From: Bifidobacterium mellis
GTDB lineage: Bacteria; Actinomycetota; Actinomycetes; Actinomycetales; Bifidobacteriaceae
Length of the DNA stretch: 64,000 nt
Assembly: GCF_000967265.1 (NCBI RefSeq)
Contig: NZ_KQ033885.1
Span: 1 to 64,000, forward strand
Direction of reading: 5' to 3'
Both the position numbers and the translations under genes were made by a program. Under the pieces are notes generated by a model. The model was not told the DNA's origin and made no database searches. It saw nothing but the letters and a program-made list of their open reading frames with translations. Positions 36,816-46,130 of the stretch are shown one piece after another (positions within the stretch are counted from its first letter, which is position 1; each line of letters starts with the position of its first letter).

Positions 36816-39800
36816 ATGAACACAGAGACTCCACGCAGCAAGTCTCCCGATCGGGGCGCAGGTGACGGCGAGGGAGACGGGGACCGGATGCGGCGGCCCC
36901 AAGGCATGACCGTCGAGAGGGGGGACTTCTCGGCTTCGTTCAACTTCAACGGGGACCTGACATTGATCGATGCAGGAGGCATCCAGGTCACCCAGTTCAG
37001 GCCAGGCATCCATGACCGTCCCCTGGCTGGTCTCTGGCTCCGCCGCCATCGGGAGGGGCGGATAGATTCCATCCAACTGACCGGATCAGGTTCCCGGGCC
37101 TCTTTCGATCCGGCAGTCGGCAGCCCAGTCTGGGAGGGGAGGGACATGGGCGTCCGTTGGTGGGTTCGACTTGTTCCAAGCGCCATATCGCCTGCGCTTT
37201 CCCTGGCTCTTCCATCAGGTGGCGAAGGCGGCGGGACTGGCAGGGGGGCGTCATGGACCTGGGAGGTGTCGGTCACGATCGACCAGGGCGGCTTGACTTC
37301 TGGTATTGAGAGGCAGGAATGTGATGACGCCGTCTTGCCTGACGATCTGTGGGACCTGGTTTCCGCCCAGGATCTGGCCCTGGTGGAGCCGTCCACGGCT
37401 GCCGGCGCCGAGTCCTACATCTCCCAGTACATCGCCTACCATGTGCAGGGCGTCCCCAATTTTGGCAACGTCCTGTCAGCCCGACAGACAATGGGTTGCG
37501 CTCCTCGGCTTCCCCTGTACGTTACGGGAATCATACAGGGATGCAGGGCATTCATGACCGACGGTTACGACTTTTACGGACTTGGTGCCCGTCTGGGCGG
37601 TCAGCCCGAGGCTCTCGGCGATGCCGACTGGGACCGGGGGGGCATAGACCAGTATGAGTTCGCCATGGCCTGCCTCCTCTCTCCCAAGGCGCCGTTGACC
37701 CAGGGAGGCCTCACCTGGCAGGTGTGGAACACGGCCATGTCCGATTACAGGGGTGACCTGGGCAAGGCCTGCACCGCCTGCGCAGGGGCCTCTGAGGAAA
37801 GTCTGAGTGGGGCGGACTGGACCGAGGCCGATGACGGTCCGTCCATCGGCCCCCATGACACCTCGCCTGTCTCTCCTGCTGCCTCACAGGTTGAGTCAGC
37901 AACATCACTCCTGATCTCTTCCGCACTGCTGAATGGCGACCCCCTGCCTGAGGGCGAGTTCAGCCGACTGGGCGGAGGGTCCGTCCGCCAGCCGGAGGCG
38001 GACCAGACAGGCCATCTGCTCTCTTACTTCGGAGATGATGCCTGCCATGTGGTAAGCAGGCGCAAGGAACTGGAGGTGGCTCGCTCCCACGGGCAGATTC
38101 TCCTGTCCGGCAATCCGGATACCGACCCGTCACGGCCCACCATGGCCGCCACCACCTACGCAGGGGGTGTCTTCGCTTCCCAGGTGGTCCTGGGCAACAC
38201 CAACATGAACCAGCTGGTTTCAGTCCAGAAGACCGGTCTGGGCCTCCTGCGCTCGCGGGGGGTACGCATCCTGGTCCAGGTGGACGGGACCTGGCGCCTC
38301 CTGGGTGTTCCTTCGGCCTACATCATGGATCTGGGCGGATCCCGCTGGGTCTACCGTTTGGGTGATCGGAGCCTGACGGTGTCCACCATCGCCCATCTGG
38401 ACGGGGCCGCCATCGACATCCATTTGGAGGCCGACGGTCCGATCCGGGCTCTGTTGACCGTCAGCCTGGAAGATCCATCTATCTGGCTTCGGAAGTTCGC
38501 TCCTGCCGATGTCGCCCGGGGGATGGGGGGGTCCATTTCCTTTACCCCTGCACCGGGCAGTCCTGCGGCTGAGCGTTGCCCAGGACTGAGCTATGTCATC
38601 TCATCGCCCGATGCAAGGGCCGGGGATGACGGCCCCCTCTTCGATCCGGGTGAGGGGGTCCGCACCACCGATCCGGCCATGGTCACCTTCCTGTCGGACG
38701 GGGGCCGGGCCCTGTCCGTCACCATCGCCGGATTCATGGATGGCGCAAGCGAGGAGAGCAAACCTGATGCGGTCCCCGCCACATCCGAACGGAAGCTTCT
38801 CCATGCCCATTACCTGGCCATGGCCTCCTTCATGCAGGGGCTGCATGTGGCGGGGGAGGGAAGATTCGCCGAATTCAACGACCTTATGCCCTGGCTGGTG
38901 CAGAACGCCCTGGTTCATTTTCTGTCACCCCACGGGCTGGAACAGTATGGGGGCGCCGCCTGGGGTACACGGGACGTCTGCCAGGGGCCTCTGGAACTTG
39001 CCCTGACCTTCGGTCATACCGACCTGGCCCGGACCATCCTCCTCAAGGTCTTCACCCACCAGAACCCCGACGGTTCTCTGCCACAGTGGTTCATGTTCGA
39101 CCAGTATGCGGACCTCTATCAGCACGATTCCCATGGGGACATCCCCGTCTGGCCCCTACTGGCGCTGGCTGAGTACTTCGAAGCGGGCGGCAGGTTGGAC
39201 CTCCTGGATGAGCCCGTGGCTTTCTGGCGGGATGATGCCACTCGCCCCTCTTCCGGCCCGCTCACGGTGGCCGACCATCTTGCCCGGACGCTGGACTATA
39301 TCCAGTCGCATAGAGTCCCGGATACCGACCTCTTCTGTTATGGCGAGGGGGACTGGGACGACACCCTTCAGCCGGCCCAGGAGTCCATGAAGAGACAGAT
39401 GGCCTCCACATGGACCATCGCCCTCCTCTACCAGGCCTGCTGCGGACTGCAACCGCTCCTGGAGGCCGCCGGCCGGACCGACCTGGCCTCCCGCTTTGCC
39501 GGGGAAGCCGGCAGAATCAAGGCCGACTTCGCCGATAACTTTATCTTCCAAGGGGTCTTGGCCGGATACGTCAACTTCGTAGATGGGCAACCCCGCCCGG
39601 TCATACACCCCTCGGATACCAGGACCGGGATACGGTACAGGTTGATTCCCATGACTCGCTCCATCATCGCCGGCCTGCTCACACCTGATCAGGAGGCGGA
39701 CCATGAAAGGATCATCGAAGGCAATCTTCACTATCCGGACGGTGTGAGGCTCATGGACCGCCCGGCCTCCTTCCATGATGGAGTGACAAGGGTTTTCAAG

Positions 39801-40475
39801 AGGGCTGAACAGGCCGCCAACGTGGGCCGGGAGATTGGCCTGATGTATACGCACGCCCATGTGCGTTACACGGAGGCCCTGGGCCTGCTGGGCAGGACCC
39901 GCCTGGGTCAGGAGCTCCTAAGAATCAGCCCGGTGGGCCAATTCCGCCGCCTGCCTACCAGCGAGCCCAGGCAACGCAATTGCTACTTCGCTTCGTCGGA
40001 CGCCGACTTCCCCGACAGGTACACGGCCGCCTCCCAATGGTCGAGGCTCAAGGAGGGGGCCAAGGATCCCGTAGGCGTGAGGGGAGGATGGAGGATTTAT
40101 TCCTCCGGCCCCGGCATCTACTGCCGACAGGTGGTCCAGCACCTCTTCGGCCTCCAGTTGCGCGATGGGCGGGTTGTCTTCGATCCGGTCCTGTCCCAGG
40201 AAGATGACGGAATGGAGGTGACCATGACCCTGTTCGGCCAGCCGCGTACCATCCGCTACCATGTGGCTGGTGGGCCGGTCGCTGGACCAGGAGACACCGG
40301 CTCAGAGGGTACAGGTTCGGACCGCTTGAGGGTTGAGGCTGATGGACGCAGGCTTGAGGGCCGGATTCTGGATCTGCCTTACCGCAAGGGTGGATTGGAA
40401 GTGACGCAGGGCCAGTTGGCCGATGCCGCCCATATCGACATCTTCCTCGCAGTCGACGGACAGACTGTAAAGTAA
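36816..40475 (+). CDS. Very long GH94-like glucoside phosphorylase (possible 1,2-beta-oligoglucan phosphorylase)
   Basis: A 1,219-residue cytosolic enzyme. The C-terminal half is an (alpha/alpha)6 barrel of the GH94 type: GTRDVCQGPLELALTFGH near 725, QYADLYQHDSHGDIPVWP near 770, GEGDWDDTLQP near 844-854 (catalytic Asp probably 849, as in the DWND motif of cellobiose phosphorylase) and the late GREIGLMYTHAHVRY. The N-terminal half, about 600 residues of mostly beta structure, is far longer than in cellobiose phosphorylase (about 820 residues in total). The length resembles 1,2-beta-oligoglucan phosphorylase of Listeria and Lachnoclostridium, which is my leading guess for function; a plain beta-glucan phosphorylase is the alternative. 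GGAGAAG precedes the start. Confidence 0.72.
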   Translation: MNTETPRSKSPDRGAGDGEGDGDRMRRPQGMTVERGDFSASFNFNGDLTLIDAGGIQVTQFRPGIHDRPLAGLWLRRHREGRIDSIQLTGSGSRASFDPAVGSPVWEGRDMGVRWWVRLVPSAISPALSLALPSGGEGGGTGRGASWTWEVSVTIDQGGLTSGIERQECDDAVLPDDLWDLVSAQDLALVEPSTAAGAESYISQYIAYHVQGVPNFGNVLSARQTMGCAPRLPLYVTGIIQGCRAFMTDGYDFYGLGARLGGQPEALGDADWDRGGIDQYEFAMACLLSPKAPLTQGGLTWQVWNTAMSDYRGDLGKACTACAGASEESLSGADWTEADDGPSIGPHDTSPVSPAASQVESATSLLISSALLNGDPLPEGEFSRLGGGSVRQPEADQTGHLLSYFGDDACHVVSRRKELEVARSHGQILLSGNPDTDPSRPTMAATTYAGGVFASQVVLGNTNMNQLVSVQKTGLGLLRSRGVRILVQVDGTWRLLGVPSAYIMDLGGSRWVYRLGDRSLTVSTIAHLDGAAIDIHLEADGPIRALLTVSLEDPSIWLRKFAPADVARGMGGSISFTPAPGSPAAERCPGLSYVISSPDARAGDDGPLFDPGEGVRTTDPAMVTFLSDGGRALSVTIAGFMDGASEESKPDAVPATSERKLLHAHYLAMASFMQGLHVAGEGRFAEFNDLMPWLVQNALVHFLSPHGLEQYGGAAWGTRDVCQGPLELALTFGHTDLARTILLKVFTHQNPDGSLPQWFMFDQYADLYQHDSHGDIPVWPLLALAEYFEAGGRLDLLDEPVAFWRDDATRPSSGPLTVADHLARTLDYIQSHRVPDTDLFCYGEGDWDDTLQPAQESMKRQMASTWTIALLYQACCGLQPLLEAAGRTDLASRFAGEAGRIKADFADNFIFQGVLAGYVNFVDGQPRPVIHPSDTRTGIRYRLIPMTRSIIAGLLTPDQEADHERIIEGNLHYPDGVRLMDRPASFHDGVTRVFKRAEQAANVGREIGLMYTHAHVRYTEALGLLGRTRLGQELLRISPVGQFRRLPTSEPRQRNCYFASSDADFPDRYTAASQWSRLKEGAKDPVGVRGGWRIYSSGPGIYCRQVVQHLFGLQLRDGRVVFDPVLSQEDDGMEVTMTLFGQPRTIRYHVAGGPVAGPGDTGSEGTGSDRLRVEADGRRLEGRILDLPYRKGGLEVTQGQLADAAHIDIFLAVDGQTVK

Positions 40476-40598
40476 GTACCGGCGCCCATGCCTGTAACTG
40501 TCCGCCGGCCCAAGCCGACAGGGAGGTAGCAGGGCGACCAGCTGTTCGGCAGCAGCTCATCCGGCTGCCTTTCTCGGCGAAGTAGGCGGGGTGTGTGT

Positions 40599-40795
40599 AT
40601 GCGCAGAGCGGCAATCTACGGACTGGCGGTGAAAGCCGGTGCCTCTATCTCCGCAGTGTCGTGCACCTACTGGCAACCGAATCGCGTAAGGGAATCCACC
40701 CTTCTGAAAGTGCTGGAAATTTCCAAGCGGTTGTATTGCATTCCGACTGCAAGTGCGCGCAATCCGGCCAAGGGACGACCGGCACTCTCGTCTGG
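40599..40795 (+). pseudogene. Decayed LacI-family regulator remnant (HTH only)
   Basis: Frame from 40599 reads MRRAAIYGLAVKAGASISAV and onward through ESTLLKVLEISKRLYCIPT and ARNPAKGR, which aligns with the LacI HTH and hinge (consensus pattern TIYDLAVKAG-SISAVSR, then ASARNLAKGR). Key positions are mutated (Gly for Asp before LA, Cys for Arg after the recognition helix, Pro for Leu in the hinge). After KGR the homology continues in a shifted frame as TGTLVW and then stops; no effector domain follows. It lies between the GH94-like gene and the GH1 gene and looks like a lost second regulator of the locus. Confidence 0.6.
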
Positions 40796-40872
40796 AAGAT
40801 ACAAACAGGCGGGTTCAAAGGGTGGCCCCGGCAGGGGCCGACCACCAAATCCAGCAAGGAAGGTACATTCAC

Positions 40873-42060
40873 ATGCCAACGCCCACATACACCTTTCCAC
40901 AGGACTTCCTCTGGGGGGCGGCCACGGCTGCCCACCAGATAGAGGGCAACAATGTCAACGCGGACTGGTGGGAGCGTGAGCACCGGCCGGACAGCGACCT
41001 CAGCGAGCCTTCGGGGGACGCTGACGACAGCTACAACCGTTACGCGGAAGACATATCCCTCCTGGCCGGCAGCGGGTTGAACACATACCGCTTTTCAGTG
41101 GAGTGGGCCAGGGTGGAGCCTGAGGAGGGATTCTTCTCCCGGGCCCAGCTCCTTCACTACCGGGCCATGATCGAAACCTGCCTCCAGTCCGGGGTGACCC
41201 CCATGGTCACCCTGAACCACATGACCCTGCCCCGCTGGCTGGCCAGGCGAGGGGGCTGGCGCGATCCTGCCTCGGCAGACCTCTTTGGCCGGTACGTGGA
41301 GCACCTCATCCCCATTCTGGAAGGCGTCACCTGGGTCTGCACGATTAACGAGCCCAATATGGTGGCTCTGACCCAAGGGGGGCAGGAGGGCAGCGATATG
41401 GCTGCCGCCTCCTTGCCCACCCCCGACCCGGTCATCTCCGAATCCCTGGTCATGGCCCACAGGAAGGCTCGGGCAGCCCTCTCCCGTCGACCGGGAATCA
41501 AGTCCGGTTGGACCATTGCCTGTCAGGATTTCCAGGCCTTGCCGGGCTGTGAACAGGACATGGAGGAGTATCGCTACCCCCGTGAGGACTTTTTCACCCA
41601 GGCTGCACGAGGCGACGACTTCATAGGGGTGCAGGCCTACCTGCGCACCTTCATCGGCCACGACGGCCCCCTACCGGTCCCGGAGGATGCGGAGAAGACC
41701 CTGACAGGCTGGGAGTATTACCCTGCCGCCCTGGGGGAGGCTGTGCTCCACACTTGGCAGACCGCCGAGCACACCCCCATCGTGGTCACCGAGAATGGAA
41801 TCGCCACAGCCGATGACAGTCGGAGGATCGACTATACCTTCGACGCCCTGGCCGGCCTTCATCAGGTCATGGATGAGGGCGTGCGCGTGGAGGGTTACCT
41901 ACACTGGTCACTCCTGGACAATTACGAGTGGGGGTCCTACAAACCCACCTTCGGCCTGGTCTCCGTGGACCACGCGACTTTCGAGCGTCACCCCAAACCC
42001 TCCTTGGCCTGGCTGGGTCAGGTGGCCCGTTCCGGTCTCCTTGCCCATCCCCGAGGCTAA
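40873..42060 (+). CDS. GH1 beta-glucosidase
   Basis: A 395-residue cytosolic family 1 glycosidase. The N-terminal FLWGAATAAHQIEGNN near 12-27, TINEPN with the acid/base Glu at about 160, and VTENGI with the nucleophile Glu at about 307 are present, followed by EGYLHWSLLDNYEWG near 340. It is short for GH1 (usually 440-480), the deletion falling in the mid-barrel loops, so substrate specificity may be altered. The ATG at 40873 has AAGGAAGGT upstream; the frame upstream overlaps the LacI remnant. It probably hydrolyses short beta-glucosides produced alongside the GH94-like enzyme. Confidence 0.88.
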   Translation: MPTPTYTFPQDFLWGAATAAHQIEGNNVNADWWEREHRPDSDLSEPSGDADDSYNRYAEDISLLAGSGLNTYRFSVEWARVEPEEGFFSRAQLLHYRAMIETCLQSGVTPMVTLNHMTLPRWLARRGGWRDPASADLFGRYVEHLIPILEGVTWVCTINEPNMVALTQGGQEGSDMAAASLPTPDPVISESLVMAHRKARAALSRRPGIKSGWTIACQDFQALPGCEQDMEEYRYPREDFFTQAARGDDFIGVQAYLRTFIGHDGPLPVPEDAEKTLTGWEYYPAALGEAVLHTWQTAEHTPIVVTENGIATADDSRRIDYTFDALAGLHQVMDEGVRVEGYLHWSLLDNYEWGSYKPTFGLVSVDHATFERHPKPSLAWLGQVARSGLLAHPRG

Positions 42061-42078
42061 TACAGGCACGAACACGAA

Positions 42079-42121
42079 CGTCCGGCCCCGAACCGACTTC
42101 GTATCGGTCCGGGGCCGGACG
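42079..42121. terminator. Bidirectional terminator between GH1 and GH5 genes
   Basis: CGTCCGGCCCCG at 42079-42090 pairs perfectly with 42110-42121, with five more pairs inside (ACCGA/TCGGT) across one mismatch and a seven-base loop. It lies between convergent genes and can serve both. Confidence 0.75.
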
Positions 42122-42143
42122 CTACCACATACCGCTCTTGCGC

Positions 42144-44033
42144 TTACTGGTCTGCCGGGCGCGATGCCCCTGCCTGTACGGAGCCAGATGAAATGGTCAT
42201 CGGGACGATGATCGAGGAGCCGTTGAAGAACTCGATGGTCACTTCTACGGTTCCATCAGTCACGCTTGGGTCGGAGAAGAAGTTCCCATTCAGGGTGAAG
42301 GTGCCGGCCCTCCTGTCACTGGAGAAGGCGGAACCGGCCTGGAGATAGGACCACCAGGAAGAGTTGGGGCCGACGGCCCGCCCGTATTCCTTGGCGGAGA
42401 CCCTGCGGACGGCGTTCCCCGCATAGTCCATGGGGAGTGTGATACCGCTGCGCTGGCCGACGGCGGGCGAGGAGGTGGCCTGCCCGGCACGAACCAGATA
42501 CTCATGCCAGTCGGCGCCGGCGGTGAACGTGAGGGTCAGATCGGCCAGCCGACCGTAGGCCGGTGCCTTAGGGGCGGACAGGATCCGGTTCAGGTAGGAG
42601 GCGGTCAGGGTCACCGTCTGGGAGGAAGCGTCGTAGGTGTAGTCGGAACCGGCCTTGAGGCCCTTGATCGAGTTGAAGGAGTTTCCGTTCAGGGTCAGGG
42701 GAATGGCCAGTCCCGATTGAGCCTTGGAGGCAAGATAAACAGTGTCGGAGCCCGTGGCATAGGAGGAGACGGCGTCCATGGCTGCCTGGAGTTCGGAGCC
42801 GATTCGGGCGCTCTTCCATCCATATGGGGCCTGACGTGAAATCATGGAGCCGTTGTCCCAGAGCATGAGCCCAATTCCGTCCTGGCGGGCCATCTGGTTC
42901 ATGTAGTCGTAGTTCTTGAGTTCCTCCCCTTCCTGGAGCACGTCGCTGCCTGTGTCATAGCCCAGGAGGCCGTACTCGCCAATCACGGTGCCGATGCCTT
43001 GGCTGGTCAGGTTGTCCTGGATGGTCTTGAAGGTGGCGGCGGCCGAGGTCCTGGCCGTGGTCGGGCGGCCCTGGTTGTCGGTGCCAATCCTCTCGTCGAA
43101 GCCGGTGATCCCCAGGTTGGCGCTGTAGAGCCACTCACTGTAGTAGTGGACCGTGGCCGCGAGGTATGGATCGTTGAAGCCCCTGATCAGGGAGGCCAGA
43201 TGCCTGGTGTACTCGTCGGAAGGGGTGGTAGAGGGGGTGGGCATGACGATCATGCGGTGCTCGTTGCCGGGCACGGAGCGGATGATGGAGCGCGCCTCCG
43301 TGTTCAGTCTGTCCAATTTCTCCTGGGCGGACGGGTAGTCCCAGGTGTTGAACTGGGGCTCGTTGATGGTCTCGAAGGCCACCTTGTCCGGCTCATCGGC
43401 GAAGGTTCTGGCCAGCTGTTTCCAGAAATCCGAGAACATGACCTCCTCCTTGGCCCCTACCTGCCCATTCCACTGCTTCAGCCAGATCCAGGAGTCATGG
43501 TGAATGTTGACCAGGACGTGCATTCCCAGTCCGGTCGCCTGGTCGACCACCTGGCGATACCGATTGAGCCAATCCCGATTGATCAGGTAACGGTAGCCGT
43601 CCTTGTTGGCCGAGCCCAGGTCCTGGTATCGCCGGTAGACGGTCATTGGAATCCGGATGCTGGTGTAGCCCTTGTCCTTGACGGCCTTGAGCAGGTCGGG
43701 GGTCACCTTGGGATTCCCCCAGGCCTGTTCGCCCTGATCGGGGGAGGACCAGTTGGTGTCCACCGCATCGAAGGAATTGCCCAGGTTCCATCCCCTGCCC
43801 ATCTCCTTGGCGAACCGGAGAGAGGGCGTCTGCCCGGTCTTCGGCAGGATGGTAGTCGAGGCAGCGGCAGTCTCTGGGGCGGCTCCAGATCGGGTTTGGG
43901 TGTCTGCGCTCGCCGCAGGTGCCAGGACCAGCCCCATGGCCGTCAGGGCCGTCGTGGCAGCTGTCAGGACCGGACCCCAACCGTTCGTTCTCGTCTTGCC
44001 TGTCTTCGTGATAAATAATCTGAATCGCTTCAT
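42144..44033 (-). CDS. Secreted GH5 endoglucanase with X2/CBM46-like modules
   Basis: A 629-residue exported endoglucanase. Residues 1-45 form a signal peptide (basic start, hydrophobic TAATTALTAMGLVLAP, then AASA). The GH5 barrel runs from about 70 to 390, with GRGWNLGNSFDA, TINEPQF (acid/base Glu at about 225) and VIGEYGLLG (nucleophile at about 353). An X2-like Ig domain follows (PLTLNGNSF, LKAGSDYTYD) and a C-terminal module (FTLNGNFF, VTIEFFNGSSIIVPMTI) resembling CBM46. This order matches GH5_4 xyloglucan/beta-glucan endoglucanases of Bacillus. No LPXTG or membrane anchor is seen, so it is probably secreted free. Start at 44033 is placed by the signal peptide. Confidence 0.9.
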   Translation of the reverse strand: MKRFRLFITKTGKTRTNGWGPVLTAATTALTAMGLVLAPAASADTQTRSGAAPETAAASTTILPKTGQTPSLRFAKEMGRGWNLGNSFDAVDTNWSSPDQGEQAWGNPKVTPDLLKAVKDKGYTSIRIPMTVYRRYQDLGSANKDGYRYLINRDWLNRYRQVVDQATGLGMHVLVNIHHDSWIWLKQWNGQVGAKEEVMFSDFWKQLARTFADEPDKVAFETINEPQFNTWDYPSAQEKLDRLNTEARSIIRSVPGNEHRMIVMPTPSTTPSDEYTRHLASLIRGFNDPYLAATVHYYSEWLYSANLGITGFDERIGTDNQGRPTTARTSAAATFKTIQDNLTSQGIGTVIGEYGLLGYDTGSDVLQEGEELKNYDYMNQMARQDGIGLMLWDNGSMISRQAPYGWKSARIGSELQAAMDAVSSYATGSDTVYLASKAQSGLAIPLTLNGNSFNSIKGLKAGSDYTYDASSQTVTLTASYLNRILSAPKAPAYGRLADLTLTFTAGADWHEYLVRAGQATSSPAVGQRSGITLPMDYAGNAVRRVSAKEYGRAVGPNSSWWSYLQAGSAFSSDRRAGTFTLNGNFFSDPSVTDGTVEVTIEFFNGSSIIVPMTISSGSVQAGASRPADQ

Positions 44034-44179
44034 TGTCAATTCAATCCCCCGTTCCGTAACTGGGCAGGCTCTGCCTGCAGGGCAGGGCCTGCCAGATGTT
44101 TCCTGTGTGCTGCGCTGAGTATGCAGCTGCACGGCACAACCGTACTGTGCCGCCTTAGTGAGCCCGCCAGCTTCGGCAG

Positions 44180-44199
44180 AATCGCATACAGATATTATA
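44180..44199 (-). promoter_or_regulatory. Promoter and LacI-like box for secreted GH5 gene
   Basis: On the minus strand a perfect TATAAT (44199-44194) is followed three bases later by TGTATGCGATT (44190-44180), which resembles the TGTATGCGCTT half of the boxes at 30297. A matching -35 was not clear. This suggests control by the LacI protein at 29006. Confidence 0.5.
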
Positions 44200-44278
44200 G
44201 TTCAATCATTAGAATAAATAGCGGAGGCTGAGCCAACTGACGGACCAGGCATGCATGCCCGTAATCACCGCTGAAAAG

Positions 44279-44351
44279 TGGAGCTGAGGGTAGTCGAAAC
44301 CCCGACCTCTTCGATGCGAACGAAGCGCTCTACCAACTGAGCTACAGCCCC
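44279..44351 (-). tRNA. tRNA-Ala (CGC anticodon)
   Basis: A 73-base cloverleaf on the minus strand. The acceptor GGGGCTG pairs with CAGCTCC (one G-U); the D-arm GCTC/GAGC, the anticodon arm CTTCG-TTCGCAT-CGAAG with anticodon CGC, the variable AGGTC and the T-arm GGGGT/ACCCT with TTCGACT loop are all intact. The CGC anticodon reads GCG Ala codons. The CCA end is not encoded. Confidence 0.95.
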
Positions 44352-44491
44352 ATTCGTTGCCCGACCGTAGCCGAACAACAGACTGTACTGTATCGCAGGG
44401 TGGGCACAAACGCAATTTGGACGGTCTGTGCCAGACCCCGTGTTACAAACCCATGGCGCGGTTTTCGCGGCTGCCGGACGGGTTGTCATAT

Positions 44492-45217
44492 TCAGTCACT
44501 GAGGTTCCCGTCCTGCTTGAATTCCCCGAGATCATCCCGGTCAGCGGCAGCCTGCGCGGATTCGGCCCTTTTGCCCTTGCCTGCTCTGGCCTTGATCAGT
44601 CCGATGATGGTCGGCATGACGGATATGAGCAGAATAAGGATAATGACGAGTTCGAAATGCTCCTGGACGGCCGGAATGCCTCCGAAGAAGTATCCCAGGA
44701 GGGTGAAGAGGGTGGACCAGACCAGGCCCCCCAGAACACTGAAGGGGGTGAACCGGCTCCACTTCATCCCCGAGATTCCCGAGATGAAGGGCATGAAGGT
44801 CCTGATGAAGGGGAAGAAGCGGCCCAGGAATACCGCCAAGGGTCCCCACTTGTCTATCATTCCCTCTGTTTTGGCCAGCCGCTCCGGGGTCAAGGCCTTC
44901 ACCCTGCCTGACCTGATGATGGCCCGTCCGAAAAAGTGCCCTATGAAGTAGTTGCTCTGGTCGCCAAGGATCGGAGCCAGGCAGACGACCGGCAGGAGGA
45001 TGTCCAATGCCATCCCGCTGGTGGGGTCGTGTGCGAAGACGCCGGCCGCGAACAGGAGGGAGTCACCAGGCAGAAAGGGCATGAAGACCACGCCTGTCTC
45101 GATGAAGATGATCAGGAAGATGAATGCATATGTGGGCACCAGTCCCATGGCAATCCACCCCGCGATGGCACTGCGTGGATCCTTGAGTAGGTTGATGAGC
45201 CAGTGTATGAATCCCAT
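44492..45217 (-). CDS. DedA family membrane protein
   Basis: A 241-residue polytopic membrane protein of the DedA/SNARE-associated family. It shows FIETGVVFMPFLPGDSLLFAAG near 40-60 (split), GDQSNYFIGHFFGR near 82 and RFFPFIRTFMPFISGISGM near 132-150, the three hallmark blocks including the conserved re-entrant helix Arg residues. DedA proteins act as lipid-carrier flippases or in envelope homeostasis. The C-terminal 40 residues are polar and charged. It appears monocistronic and unrelated to the sugar loci; it faces away from the tRNA-Ala gene by only some 140 bases. Confidence 0.88.
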   Translation of the reverse strand: MGFIHWLINLLKDPRSAIAGWIAMGLVPTYAFIFLIIFIETGVVFMPFLPGDSLLFAAGVFAHDPTSGMALDILLPVVCLAPILGDQSNYFIGHFFGRAIIRSGRVKALTPERLAKTEGMIDKWGPLAVFLGRFFPFIRTFMPFISGISGMKWSRFTPFSVLGGLVWSTLFTLLGYFFGGIPAVQEHFELVIILILLISVMPTIIGLIKARAGKGKRAESAQAAADRDDLGEFKQDGNLSD

Positions 45218-45479
45218 TTGCCTAAGACCGTCCTGTTATGTTGAAGCACGAACCGTTCCAAACTGTAGCAAGCCTGGACCACAGCAGGCTGGTCTTCCCC
45301 AGACCCTTGCGAGGAAGACACAACCGTTGTCCATTTCGACCTATGCACAGACAATCGATATGAAGTGTGCCCCGCCATTTGGAGGGCTGGGTGGCAGTGC
45401 GACGGCACCGTCCCGGACGTGCTCTGTGGGTATTCCGTGTCGAAGGGGGTGCCAGCCGGAAGCCTGCTTCCTCACGGCC

Positions 45480-46130
45480 TCACAATGAACCGTTCTTGTA
45501 GGTAGTCTTGGTGTCGCCCTTGGTTCCGCGTTCGAAACGGTCGAAGGCTCGTAGGTAGATCAGTGACTTGGCATATGCCAGCCAGGAAAAGCCGAAGATT
45601 ATGGCCAGGACCCGCAGGAAGGGCACATAGTAGATGAGGAAGGCGAAGGCCACGTCGATGGCCAGGAGGCAGATGGCGTAGAGGGGGATTCCCATGGGAA
45701 CACCGACGGAAAGTTTGAAGAAACCCCAGACCGTATTGGTGTAGCGGGATTGCAGGGGGTAGAAGAACTCATATGAGAGGACAAGCAGGACAGCTCCGAT
45801 GATCAGGACAATGAGGGCGAGGTAGGTCATCGCCCCTGTCATGCTGAGCCAGAAGGCCAGTGAGTAAATGACGATGGCAGCCAGCACCGCGTGGATGATG
45901 AAGGCGATGATGGACTGCTTGAACTCCCGGATGAAGCGTTGCAGGTACTGTCGGCAAAGGGGGATGTCATCGTGGTCGTCATAGGCGAAGACCGTGCCGT
46001 ACAGGGCGCTGCGGGCGGGACCTATTGTAACCAGGGGTATGCAGGTGACGACGAAGAGCAGGTTCAGCGCCGTGAATCTGAGCAAGGTGTTCACAAACCG
46101 CCAGAAGGGGCTTTCGAGGTTGAAGTGCAT
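45480..46130 (-). CDS. YesL/DUF624 family membrane protein
   Basis: A 216-residue membrane protein with about five hydrophobic segments. FWRFVNTLLRFTALNLLFVV near 8-27 and TCIPLVTIGPARSALYG near 29-45 are DUF624 signatures. The ATG at 46130 has GAGGAAAGG upstream; the longer frame is discarded. It is divergent from the LplB/LplC-type importer, sharing a 397-base control region with it. Such proteins repeatedly lie beside CUT1 transporters (compare 19486), so a transport-accessory role is inferred; its mechanism is unknown. Confidence 0.78.
   Translation of the reverse strand: MHFNLESPFWRFVNTLLRFTALNLLFVVTCIPLVTIGPARSALYGTVFAYDDHDDIPLCRQYLQRFIREFKQSIIAFIIHAVLAAIVIYSLAFWLSMTGAMTYLALIVLIIGAVLLVLSYEFFYPLQSRYTNTVWGFFKLSVGVPMGIPLYAICLLAIDVAFAFLIYYVPFLRVLAIIFGFSWLAYAKSLIYLRAFDRFERGTKGDTKTTYKNGSL

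Noticed and set aside
42999-44018. 339-codon plus-strand frame opposite the secreted GH5 gene
   Set aside because: Gly/Val-rich shadow of a clear GH5 gene.
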